From the NCBI GenBank assembly GCA_019359035.1, contig JAHHIC010000046.1, forward strand, positions 62,001 to 126,000: a DNA stretch of 64,000 nucleotides, read 5' to 3'. A model generated the notes under the pieces. That model made no database searches. It was not told where the DNA came from and saw only the letters and a list, made by a program, of their open reading frames with translations. The position numbers and the translations under genes are program-made. Shown here piece by piece: positions 46,776 through 54,892 of the stretch (the stretch's first letter is position 1; every line of letters starts with the position of its first letter). This stretch comes from Scytonematopsis contorta HA4267-MV1 (lineage in GTDB: Bacteria; Cyanobacteriota; Cyanobacteriia; Cyanobacteriales; Nostocaceae).

Positions 46776-47195
46776 ATGTCACAAATGAACGTAGAAACTA
46801 TTCGCCATCTTTTTAAGGCTGTCGAAGAACGCGACTTCACTAGCTATATCGCTGCTTACGATGCTGAGACTGTCATACGTGATGCAGAGTCACTACCCTA
46901 CGGAGGGGTATACCACGGTATCGCAGGCGCTCAGCAACATGTAGAAGGCGCTGCCCAAACTTGGAATCATCTCCAGCCACCAGTCCAAAGGAAAATGGAT
47001 GCAGTCTTTCTAGATGCAGGAAATTATGTCGTCGTCCTTTGGCATCTGAGAGGAATATCACCAAGTAATGGAAGAAAGCTGGATTTGCCAGCAGTCAATG
47101 TTTATAAAATGCGCGACGCCAAAATTCTCGAATCACAGATGTTCTACGCGGATACATGGGCGATACAGCAATTTCTAGAAAGCCATAAATATTGA
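46776..47195 (+). CDS. NTF2/SnoaL-like protein
   Basis: A 139-residue alpha+beta barrel type protein: helix VETIRHLFKAVEERDF followed by SYIAAYDAETVIRDAESLPYGGVYHG, typical of SnoaL-like ester cyclase/NTF2 proteins, and a final MFYADTWAIQQFL strand-helix. These bind small hydrophobic ligands or act as isomerases; the ligand is unknown. AAAGGAAAG precedes the ATG, a good ribosome site. It probably depends on the AraC regulator encoded just upstream (inference). Confidence 0.82.
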   Translation: MSQMNVETIRHLFKAVEERDFTSYIAAYDAETVIRDAESLPYGGVYHGIAGAQQHVEGAAQTWNHLQPPVQRKMDAVFLDAGNYVVVLWHLRGISPSNGRKLDLPAVNVYKMRDAKILESQMFYADTWAIQQFLESHKY

Positions 47196-47363
47196 ACACT
47201 GTGTGCGATATACGTACGAAAACATCCCAATTTTGCAAAAATCCCTCACCCTTCTAGGGTGAGGGAAAAAAATATTAATGTAAAATTACGCTCCCCGACA
47301 CAGAGCAAAATCCTGCGTAAATAAAGCACAAACTGTGACTAAAAGTCCTTATCTTCCTACTCA

Positions 47364-48683
47364 CTACCCCCTACTCTGACTCCCTAATTCCTCAATTTCT
47401 TCATTTTCCTCTACTGGAGAAAGCTGGGGTGAGAGTTTGAAATTGGGGGTTTTGATTCTTGTTAACTTTTGAAGCTTTGTCGGTTGATTCATAATTATAT
47501 ACTTATCACCTGTAAAGATTTTAGATGGCATTAAATTTAATTGAGTAATTTGCTGGAATTGTTGACAGAAATTTTCCCAAGCTTTTTCAAAAGAAGCGAT
47601 ATCATTACAGAATTGTAGACACCTATTTTCATAACTAGCTTTATTAAAAGCAATTTCTTCCACTGCTTTAGGTATTTCAACTGGATGATTAACCATTACT
47701 CCTAATTTATACTCTTTCACAAATGAAAGGGATGGAAGATTAGAAGAAATAACCGGACATCCACAAGCTAAACTACGCATTAATTTACCTGAAGATAAAC
47801 CCACATATTCAAGATTTGGGCCGATATTGCGGTAAAGTGCAAAGTTACCGAAGCAAAATTTTACTAAAGAATGTAAATCGTCTTCTGATAGAGAATTATA
47901 ACTCCAAAATACCTTACCAGGTATATCTAAATGCGATAACTCACGACGGTAATTTTCTACTCCTTCAGGAGAGCGACTGTGTAAGATTAAAACAGCTTTT
48001 TCCGGCCAATATGGTACGCTTGATAAAATTTCCGGAAGTTGTGCCCAATCTCCAAAAGAACCTGCGTGCAAAAAAGGGATAGAATCTTGAGGTATACCTA
48101 GCTGCTTGTACCAATTTATTTTTGAAAAAATCGGTTTAACAATGGGAATATTAGGTAAACCGACACTAGGAGTAGAACTGCTGAGATTAAGCTCTTCAAG
48201 TAAATGAGGAATGCGCTGTGAATCTGGGAGAACAATCATCGTAGCTTTATTCGCTGCCTGTCTTTCTAATTTATACCAAATACCCTTACGACTATAACTG
48301 GGAAATTCGTCATTTAAATAAACAAAATGGCAGTTGTTATTTTGAGCAATTAATGATGCAATATAAGCACCAATTTGTCCTACACTAAAAACACAAACGT
48401 ATTTTCTATTTCCTGAAAACTTTAACTTTAACCACAAATGTCTAATTCTACTCAGTGGACTTGGAGGTAGTTCATTAATATATTTTATCGTGACGTTATC
48501 AGAAAAAATTTCTGTGTAGTTTACATCAGGCTTTTCCCAAAGATATAAATCTATTTTCCAACCTGAATTTGCAAGAAAAATTACAGAATTTATTGCAAAA
48601 GGCATAGTATTCAGCCGAACAGTATTGGGTCCATCTGGATGATAAATAAAAGCAATTTTTTGTTTATTATTGTGATTGTTCAT
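47364..48683 (-). CDS. Glycosyltransferase, GT4-like, copy 2 of a duplicated pair
   Basis: A 439-residue GT-B enzyme. The acceptor domain begins KIAFIYHPDGPNTVRLNTMP and contains VFSVGQIGAYIAS. The donor domain holds FLHAGSFGDWAQLPEIL and YVGLSSGKLMRSLACGCPVI (the GT4 donor loop). It is clearly a paralogue of the gene at 49601, which shares the same motifs. ATGA overlap with the upstream methyltransferase gene shows translational coupling. The extra ~60 C-terminal residues are not shared with its paralogue, and the last six (GSQSRG) read through a GGGGAGT-type repeat that also gives the TAG stop. Confidence 0.82.
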   Translation of the reverse strand: MNNHNNKQKIAFIYHPDGPNTVRLNTMPFAINSVIFLANSGWKIDLYLWEKPDVNYTEIFSDNVTIKYINELPPSPLSRIRHLWLKLKFSGNRKYVCVFSVGQIGAYIASLIAQNNNCHFVYLNDEFPSYSRKGIWYKLERQAANKATMIVLPDSQRIPHLLEELNLSSSTPSVGLPNIPIVKPIFSKINWYKQLGIPQDSIPFLHAGSFGDWAQLPEILSSVPYWPEKAVLILHSRSPEGVENYRRELSHLDIPGKVFWSYNSLSEDDLHSLVKFCFGNFALYRNIGPNLEYVGLSSGKLMRSLACGCPVISSNLPSLSFVKEYKLGVMVNHPVEIPKAVEEIAFNKASYENRCLQFCNDIASFEKAWENFCQQFQQITQLNLMPSKIFTGDKYIIMNQPTKLQKLTRIKTPNFKLSPQLSPVEENEEIEELGSQSRG

Positions 48684-49462
48684 ACTTTTGCCACTAAGTA
48701 TACTCCCCAGGTATTAAATCCAGGTGGTCTAGAGGTTAGCCACTCACCAAACTCAATAATTTCAAAACCAAAATTATCTAGTAAAAAACTTAATTCTGGC
48801 TTAAACAAATAACGCATTTTATGCATTTCATTTAAGTCTTCTACTATATTAGTTTTTTTATCTAGGATGGAAACTTCATAATTAACATCAACACAATTTT
48901 CATTAGGATAAATAGTCGGTTTTGCAATTCTAGTAACTAATATTTCCTCATCTTCCAAGCGTTTTACTTTTACTTCAGGCTGTTGGTACAAAACAGCGGG
49001 ACCATACCAGATATCAAAAATAAAAACACCACCAGGTTTTAAATGTTCCTTAACCGTAGCGAAACTTAAAAGCAAATCTTCATTTGTTGTTTGATAGCTG
49101 ATAACATGAAAAAGAGACAAAATAACATCAAAACTCTTATTCACTCTGAATGTACGAATATCTCCTTGAGTAAATTGGAGCATTGATTTGAGTTCCGGTG
49201 TTAATGTCGCAAGAGAATTTTCAGCCACTGCTAACATCTGTTGGCTAAAATCAACACCATGAATTTTATATCCTTTATTTGCTAATAAAGTTGCGTGCTT
49301 ACCCGTACCACAACCCAATTCTAAAATATTTATTGATTCTACATTTTCTGCTTGTGGTTTATGAGTTTGAATTAGCCGATGAATAAACTCTACTTCCTGG
49401 AGATAATTTTTATCTCTATAGAGTATATTGTAATAACGAGCATAGTTATTAAAAATAGTCAT
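48680..49462 (-). CDS. Class I SAM-dependent methyltransferase
   Basis: A 260-residue enzyme. SAM motif I is ILELGCGTGKHATLL (about 47-61), followed by IHGVDFSQQML (motif II acid) and FDVILSLFHVISY (motif IV). A C-terminal barrel segment GVFIFDIWYGPAV follows. It probably methylates a sugar or lipid-linked glycan in this cluster. It overlaps the downstream glycosyltransferase start by ATGA. A TTGGTAA-type repeat array lies upstream of its start. Confidence 0.87.
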   Translation of the reverse strand: MTIFNNYARYYNILYRDKNYLQEVEFIHRLIQTHKPQAENVESINILELGCGTGKHATLLANKGYKIHGVDFSQQMLAVAENSLATLTPELKSMLQFTQGDIRTFRVNKSFDVILSLFHVISYQTTNEDLLLSFATVKEHLKPGGVFIFDIWYGPAVLYQQPEVKVKRLEDEEILVTRIAKPTIYPNENCVDVNYEVSILDKKTNIVEDLNEMHKMRYLFKPELSFLLDNFGFEIIEFGEWLTSRPPGFNTWGVYLVAKV

Positions 49463-49467
49463 TTTTT

Positions 49468-49612
49468 TACTGGTAATTGGTGATTGGTAATTGGTAATTG
49501 GTAATTGGTAATTGATAATTGGTAATTGGTAATTGGTAATTGGTAATTGGTAATCTTCCCACTCCCCACTCCCTACTCCCTACTCCCTACTCCCTACTCC
49601 CTACTCCCCACT
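49468..49612. repeat. Two STRR arrays back to back (GGTAATT and CCCTACT types)
   Basis: TTGGTAA heptamers (about 49468-49550), roughly a dozen copies with slight variation, are followed by CTCCCTA/CTCCCCA heptamers (about 49557-49612). The second array includes the stop codon of the downstream-encoded glycosyltransferase (TAG, 49601-49603). Confidence 0.92.
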
Positions 49613-50755
49613 CATTAAATCTAATTGTGTAATTTCTTTTAACTGATGACAAAAATTTGACCAAGCTTTCTCGAAAGAGGCAATATCCGTGCAAAAGTCG
49701 AGACATTTGTTTGTATAAATATCTCTATTGAATATAATTTCTTCAACTGCTTTAGAAATTTCTACTGAGTGATTAACCAGTACTCCAAGTTGATACTCTT
49801 TGACAAATGCAAGAGATGTAAAATTGGAAGCAATCACAGGACACCCACAAGCGAGACCACGCATTAATTTTCCAGAGGATAAACCTACATATTTAAAATT
49901 TGGGCCTGTGTTGCGATACAGTGCAAAGCTTGCACAACAAAATTTAATTAAAGAATGTAACTCATCTTCCGACAAGTTATTGTAACTCCAAAAAACTTTA
50001 CCTGGTACATCTAAATGCGACAATTGTTGACGGTAACTTTCTACTTTCTCACGGTCACGACTGTGTAGTATTAAAACAGCCTTTTCCGGCCAAGATGGTA
50101 CACTACATAAAATTTCTGGAATTTGTGCCCAATCTTCTAAAGTACCTGCATGTAGAAAAGGTATAGAATCATGAGGTATACCTAGCCGTTTGTACCAGTC
50201 AATTTTTACCTCCGATGGTTTAATAATGGGTATATTCGGTAAACCAACCGCTGGAGTTGAGCTAGGTAAATTCATTTCTTCAAGCAATTGATTAATCCGC
50301 TGTGAATCTGGCAATATAAGCATTGCAGCTTCTTTTGCAGCGAGCTTTTCGGATTTACTCCAAATACTATCACCCCAAAAGCTAGGAAATTCATCATTTA
50401 AATAAATAAATGGGCAATAGTTATTTTTAGAAATTACCCATGCGATATAAGCACCTATTTGTCCAACACCAAATACACAATGATATTTTTTATTTCTAAT
50501 AAATCTGAACTTTAACCAAGTATACCTGGCTCTACCAAACTGACGAATATTTGGTTCTTTTAGATATTTTAAAGTAACATTTTCCGGAAAAAGTTCTCGA
50601 TATTTTTCTGAAGAATTTTCCCACAAATATAAATCTATTTCCCAACCATACTTTGCTAAATATATTATAGAATTTAACGCAAATGGCATAGAATCAATTC
50701 TAGCTGCATTAACTGCGTAGGGATAGTGAATAAAAGCAATTTTTTTGTTTGCCAT
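49601..50755 (-). CDS. Glycosyltransferase, GT4-like, copy 1 of a duplicated pair
   Basis: A 384-residue GT-B enzyme with the same layout as the 47364 gene (KKIAFIHYPYAVNAARIDSM, FLHAGTLEDWAQIPEIL, YVGLSSGKLMRGLACGCPVI). I prefer ATG 50755 (MANKKIAF), which gives a start aligned with the paralogue. GTG 50770 would overlap the upstream methyltransferase gene by 11 bp. The final residues MSGE and TAG are encoded by a GGGGAGT repeat, so the original C-terminus was probably altered. It follows the TIGR04325-like methyltransferase gene by 4 bp. Confidence 0.83.
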   Translation of the reverse strand: MANKKIAFIHYPYAVNAARIDSMPFALNSIIYLAKYGWEIDLYLWENSSEKYRELFPENVTLKYLKEPNIRQFGRARYTWLKFRFIRNKKYHCVFGVGQIGAYIAWVISKNNYCPFIYLNDEFPSFWGDSIWSKSEKLAAKEAAMLILPDSQRINQLLEEMNLPSSTPAVGLPNIPIIKPSEVKIDWYKRLGIPHDSIPFLHAGTLEDWAQIPEILCSVPSWPEKAVLILHSRDREKVESYRQQLSHLDVPGKVFWSYNNLSEDELHSLIKFCCASFALYRNTGPNFKYVGLSSGKLMRGLACGCPVIASNFTSLAFVKEYQLGVLVNHSVEISKAVEEIIFNRDIYTNKCLDFCTDIASFEKAWSNFCHQLKEITQLDLMSGE

Positions 50756-50759
50756 TTTT

Positions 50760-51605
50760 TTACTCACCACTTATATAATTCCTTAAATATAATCCAGAAT
50801 AATAAGGAACTGATTTATCTGGGTGAAAAGGAACAAAACAGCTAGTGATATTATCTTGCCAAATATCAACTAACTCGTAGCCGATTTCATTTAATTCATC
50901 AAGAAATTGCGTTTTATTGAAGATGTATTGAGGGTAAAAAACGCGACCACCATTTTGTAAAGTGACAAACTTAGCACCGTCGTATAAAGGTACGCGATTT
51001 ATTAACAAATGCTTTGGTCTTTTTTCACAGGAAGCAAGCTTACCCGATAAATTTTCTACATATTGAATAGAGCCAGAAGCAAGAAAGATATCCTGATTTA
51101 TATTTTCAAATTTATCTGTAAAATTTAAATTTTCAACATCTCGTTCTACCGCTATTTTTCGTCCTACATTAATTATTTCTGGTAAATCGCAAACAGTCCA
51201 CTGTAAATGTTGTGGATAATCAATATAATTAGCATAAGAATAAAAATGTACACCTAAATTTCCACCAAAATCAAATATTGTTAGATGTTCCTGTGTTTGA
51301 TACTCTTGCTGCTGGAAAATTTTATTTAACCAAAAAACAACTGGGTAATCATACGATGCGAATGTACGACCGCTATTTTCCCAGTTATTTTGCTCCAGCA
51401 TTTGTTCATACTCTTGTGCAAGACTGGCATTATCATAACCAATACTTTTAGTTTTAGGTGCTGCTTTTATAGCTTCATCAAACGTTTCAAATACGCCCCA
51501 AAAACAACCATAACAATCATTCGCAAAACGACGCCGATATTCAGCTTCTTTATACTGCTGATAAATCGGCTCTACAAAAGGAATTTTTTTTATCAATTTT
51601 TTCAT
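50760..51605 (-). CDS. TIGR04325-like putative methyltransferase
   Basis: A 281-residue protein. The N-terminal FWGVFETFDEAIKAAP pattern and the SAM-site LTIFDFGGNLGVHFYSYANY match the TIGR04325 (LIC12133-type) methyltransferases often found in surface polysaccharide clusters. VCDLPEIINVGRKIA corresponds to the second SAM contact. The start has a basic helix (KKLIKKIPFVEPIYQQY), possibly membrane-associating. A palindromic repeat lies upstream, between it and the DegT gene, so an internal promoter is possible. Confidence 0.83.
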   Translation of the reverse strand: MKKLIKKIPFVEPIYQQYKEAEYRRRFANDCYGCFWGVFETFDEAIKAAPKTKSIGYDNASLAQEYEQMLEQNNWENSGRTFASYDYPVVFWLNKIFQQQEYQTQEHLTIFDFGGNLGVHFYSYANYIDYPQHLQWTVCDLPEIINVGRKIAVERDVENLNFTDKFENINQDIFLASGSIQYVENLSGKLASCEKRPKHLLINRVPLYDGAKFVTLQNGGRVFYPQYIFNKTQFLDELNEIGYELVDIWQDNITSCFVPFHPDKSVPYYSGLYLRNYISGE

Positions 51606-51656
51606 TGTTCAACTATTAATTAATGATTTATTTACACTCTTGTTGTGACTCTGGTT

Positions 51657-51681
51657 GTGGGGTGGGCATCCTTGCCCGCCC
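51657..51681. repeat. Palindromic repeat GTGGGGTGGGCATCC/TTGCCCGCCC
   Basis: Same element as at 15209 and 27946, in the 101-bp gap between the aminotransferase and methyltransferase genes of the minus-strand cluster. Confidence 0.8.
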
Positions 51682-51706
51682 TATCTAATTAACCAAACTA
51701 GGAACC

Positions 51707-52855
51707 TTAAAATCCAGGAGCTGATACAAGTAATTTTACAGCCTCTACTACTTGTTCTATTTGCTCATCAGTTAAAGCCAACCCACTGGGAAGATAAAAT
51801 CCGCGACGAGCAATTTTTTCTGCAACTGGATAAGATTCACCAGCAAAAAGTCCCATTTTCTTGAAAACAGGTTGTTCGTGCATACACCAAAAAAATGGAC
51901 GAGTTCCAATATTTTGTGTTCGCAAAAATTGCATAGCTTCTTCTGCATCAAAGTTAACATTATCTTTAATAACTAAACCGTACACCCAATAAATATTTTT
52001 TGCATATTCAGTTTCTACTAAAGGTAATTGAAAACCAGCAATATTAGCAAGCAAATCAGTATAAAACTTTCCCATCCAACGCTTACGCAAAACTGACTCA
52101 TCTAAACGTTCTAGTTGAGCAACTCCCACAGCAGCTTGAAGATTACTCATTCGCAAATTCCAGCCTAATTCCTCGTGAACAAAACGTTTTTGGGACTGAA
52201 AGCAAAGATTTCGTAGTTCACGACATTTTTGAGCTAACTCTGGGTCGTTCGTAAGTATCATTCCCCCCTCACCTGTAGTTATATGTTTATTTGGATAAAA
52301 ACTAAACGTACTGATATCACCAAAACTACCGCAACTTCGACCGTTGTAAGTTTGACCCAGCATTTCAGCTGCATCTTCAATAACTTTTAAATTATATTGT
52401 TTAGCAATTTCTAAAACTGGTTCCATATCCACAGGTAAACCGTAAATATGAACAACCATAATGGCTTTTGTTCGAGATGTAATTTTCGCTTCAATTTGCT
52501 TAACATCTAAGTTCCAAGTATCAGGGTCACAGTCCACCAAAACTGGAATTGCACCAGCACGAACTATCGCAGCAGCGCAAGAGATAATTGTAAAAGTTGG
52601 TATAATGACTTCACAACCTTGATTAATTCCTAATGCAGTAACCGCAGCTTCCAAAGCAACCGAACCATTACTAACAGCAATACCATACTGACGACCGACC
52701 CGAGATGCTAATTGTTGTTCAAGTTGTTGAACGAACGGACCTTCTGAAGAAATCCAACCTGTATCAATACACTGATTTAAATATTTCTTCTCGTTACCGT
52801 TGAGCAATGGTTCGTTGACAGGAATAGGTTTAATTAAACTTTGTTTAATTGACAT
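51707..52855 (-). CDS. DegT/DnrJ/EryC1/StrS-family sugar aminotransferase
   Basis: A 382-residue PLP enzyme that transfers an amino group to a keto-sugar nucleotide. IPVNEPLLNGNEKKYLNQCI is the family start. The PLP Lys is Lys190 in SFYPNKHITTGEGG, DAAEMLG contacts the cofactor, and YVxGSVAL-type VSNGSVALEAAV is present. The N-terminus most resembles perosamine synthase-type enzymes, which make 4-amino-4,6-dideoxy sugars; that is only a hint. It overlaps the upstream cupin gene by 22 bp, so the two are coupled. Confidence 0.92.
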   Translation of the reverse strand: MSIKQSLIKPIPVNEPLLNGNEKKYLNQCIDTGWISSEGPFVQQLEQQLASRVGRQYGIAVSNGSVALEAAVTALGINQGCEVIIPTFTIISCAAAIVRAGAIPVLVDCDPDTWNLDVKQIEAKITSRTKAIMVVHIYGLPVDMEPVLEIAKQYNLKVIEDAAEMLGQTYNGRSCGSFGDISTFSFYPNKHITTGEGGMILTNDPELAQKCRELRNLCFQSQKRFVHEELGWNLRMSNLQAAVGVAQLERLDESVLRKRWMGKFYTDLLANIAGFQLPLVETEYAKNIYWVYGLVIKDNVNFDAEEAMQFLRTQNIGTRPFFWCMHEQPVFKKMGLFAGESYPVAEKIARRGFYLPSGLALTDEQIEQVVEAVKLLVSAPGF

Positions 52856-53277
52856 ATTTTAACTTCTTGAGAATTAACAGCACTAAACTGAGTTTTATCC
52901 TGCTCACCGCAATAAGGGCCTTGTTTGACTTCAATCATCTCTACTTCTTGAATAACTTCAAACCCATGACCACCTTTAATTAAAAGAATTACATCACCAG
53001 CTTCTAAAATACGACTTTCCAAATATTTTTGTTCTTCGCTATAAAAATCAACTTTTAGTCGTCCTTTTCTAATAAAAAGTACCTCTTGCGTATAAGCTAC
53101 TTCACGTATTACTGGGTTGTGAATGTGGGGTTGAATAACTTTTCCTATAGGATGCTGCATATAACCTAATTGTTGAGAATAATCCCTAGGAGTGAAAAAG
53201 TGAATTCCCGGTTGATTAAAACTGTGAGGAACAATCAGAGCTAACAGCTGATTATCATGGAAAATTTTTTCTACCAT
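52834..53277 (-). CDS. Cupin-domain protein, sugar-cluster type
   Basis: A 147-residue cupin. HIHNPVIREV (motif 1 His residues) and a later GDVILLIKGGHGFEVI (motif 2) mark the double-stranded beta-helix. Cupins beside DegT aminotransferases are often sugar 3,4-ketoisomerases or WbbJ/WxcM-like helpers; the metal ligands fit, but the role is unproven. It lies between the Wzt ATPase (18 bp upstream) and the overlapping aminotransferase. Confidence 0.75.
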   Translation of the reverse strand: MVEKIFHDNQLLALIVPHSFNQPGIHFFTPRDYSQQLGYMQHPIGKVIQPHIHNPVIREVAYTQEVLFIRKGRLKVDFYSEEQKYLESRILEAGDVILLIKGGHGFEVIQEVEMIEVKQGPYCGEQDKTQFSAVNSQEVKICQLNKV

Positions 53278-53295
53278 TTTAGTTATAAATTATCC

Positions 53296-54609
53296 CTATA
53301 TATATTTTTGCTCATCAATATGTAAAGCCTCTATCCAAGGTAAATCAACCATAACTACACCTATACTATGGTCTGGTTTATATTTTGAAAGTTTAATCCC
53401 AGTATCAATGACATTAAAACTCATAACTTTTTCATAAATATCAATCATTTCTCCCATTGGTTCATAGGCTGCAACAGTTATCATAAAGGGACCAGGCATA
53501 AAAAATATTCCAGGGAACTGAATAGTTACTTGATATTTACCAGGTTCCCGCTTTTCTAAAAGATGGGGAGCATAATCGGATTGAGAAGTCGTAGTTACAG
53601 GTCTACCATCACCAGTAAAAATATCTACTGATATTTCCACATTAGTCAAATTTTGGGTAACTTCATACTCAATTTTCACATAAAAAGGATAACGAACATC
53701 TATCTCCGTGCTAACTATATTTTCATGATTAATAATGCTAAGTTTAGATATAAAAATCTTTTTATTTTTTCTAACAATGTCAATATCCTTTATTAGTTCT
53801 ATACTCCCTTCATTAAATATACCTGTTTGTAAATATTTACAAACAACTGTATTAACCTCATCAATATCAATAACTTCACCTTGTTTTAAATAAATTGCTT
53901 TTTCACAAAGTTGTGTAATCATACCCATATTGTGACTGACAAATAAAACCGTTCTTCCTTGTTGACCAACTTCCTCCATTTTGCTCAAACATTTTTTTTG
54001 AAACTGTGCATCTCCCACAGCCAAAACTTCGTCTACAATTAAAATTTCTGGTTCTAAATGTGCCGCAACCGCAAAAGCAAGTCGCACATACATTCCCGAA
54101 GAATAACGCTTAACAGGTGTATCTAAAAACTTTTCTACCTCAGCGAAAGTAACAATTTCATCAAATTTGCGTCGAATCTCTTCCTTAGTCATTCCCAAAA
54201 TAGAACCGTTAAGAAAAATATTTTCTCTTCCGGTTAACTCTGGGTGAAAACCAGTTCCAACCTCTAATAAACTCGCAACTCTTCCTCGTATACGTACGCG
54301 ACCTTTTGTTGGTTCGGTAATTCTACTAAGAATTTTTAAAAGCGTTGACTTACCCGCTCCATTACGTCCAATAATACCAACTTTCTCACCTTGTTTAATT
54401 TCAAAAGATATATCATTCAAAGCCCAAAATTCTGAATGCTTAGAATAATTTAATTGATTTACTTTATTGTCACTAGGCTTGAATTTATCAGTAAAAGATT
54501 TCGCGGCTTTGCTAATTACTTCACGAAATGTTTTATAACTTTCCTGTTGCTGATGGTCTAAAATATATTTTTTTCCCAAATTTTCTACATGGATAATAGT
54601 ACTTGACAT
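53296..54609 (-). CDS. Wzt-type ABC ATPase with C-terminal carbohydrate-binding domain
   Basis: The ATPase domain (about 1-255) has Walker A GRNGAGKST (81-89), a long insertion before it typical of polysaccharide exporters, a signature region YSSGMYVRLAFAVA and Walker B ILIVDEVLAVGD. From about 285 to 430 a beta-sandwich domain (EIDVRYPFYVKIEYEV, PGKYQVTIQFPGIFFMPGPF) matches Wzt_C, which reads the end of an O-antigen-type chain before export. It should pair with a Wzm permease, but none lies next to it in this window. It heads the minus-strand cluster. Confidence 0.92.
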   Translation of the reverse strand: MSSTIIHVENLGKKYILDHQQQESYKTFREVISKAAKSFTDKFKPSDNKVNQLNYSKHSEFWALNDISFEIKQGEKVGIIGRNGAGKSTLLKILSRITEPTKGRVRIRGRVASLLEVGTGFHPELTGRENIFLNGSILGMTKEEIRRKFDEIVTFAEVEKFLDTPVKRYSSGMYVRLAFAVAAHLEPEILIVDEVLAVGDAQFQKKCLSKMEEVGQQGRTVLFVSHNMGMITQLCEKAIYLKQGEVIDIDEVNTVVCKYLQTGIFNEGSIELIKDIDIVRKNKKIFISKLSIINHENIVSTEIDVRYPFYVKIEYEVTQNLTNVEISVDIFTGDGRPVTTTSQSDYAPHLLEKREPGKYQVTIQFPGIFFMPGPFMITVAAYEPMGEMIDIYEKVMSFNVIDTGIKLSKYKPDHSIGVVMVDLPWIEALHIDEQKYI

Positions 54610-54820
54610 TTATATTAATTCCTACTTAACCAAAATAATTAATAATTTCTCTTAATTAAAGTTATCTAACAGAAATTACATTGTACCAAAGTAAAATTTT
54701 ATTAAGTACAAAAAAATGTATTTTATCAAAAACTTATATTCCGAAACAGTAGTATAATTTTTTATAAAAATTTCAAAAAAGGTGAAACTATTTACTTGAC
54801 ATGCTCGCATAAAAACAGGC

Positions 54821-54850
54821 AAAGACGCGATAAATCGCGTCTCTACAAAA
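54821..54850. repeat. Palindromic repeat (GACGCGATAAATCGCGTCTC)
   Basis: AGACGCGAT-AA-ATCGCGTCTC followed by TACA. It belongs to the GTAGAGACG family and lies in the 283-bp gap between the aminopeptidase and Wzt genes. It may form a terminator-like stem after the aminopeptidase gene. Confidence 0.8.
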
Positions 54851-54892
54851 ACACCAAACAAATTGTATTAACAATTACCAATTAGCAATTGC

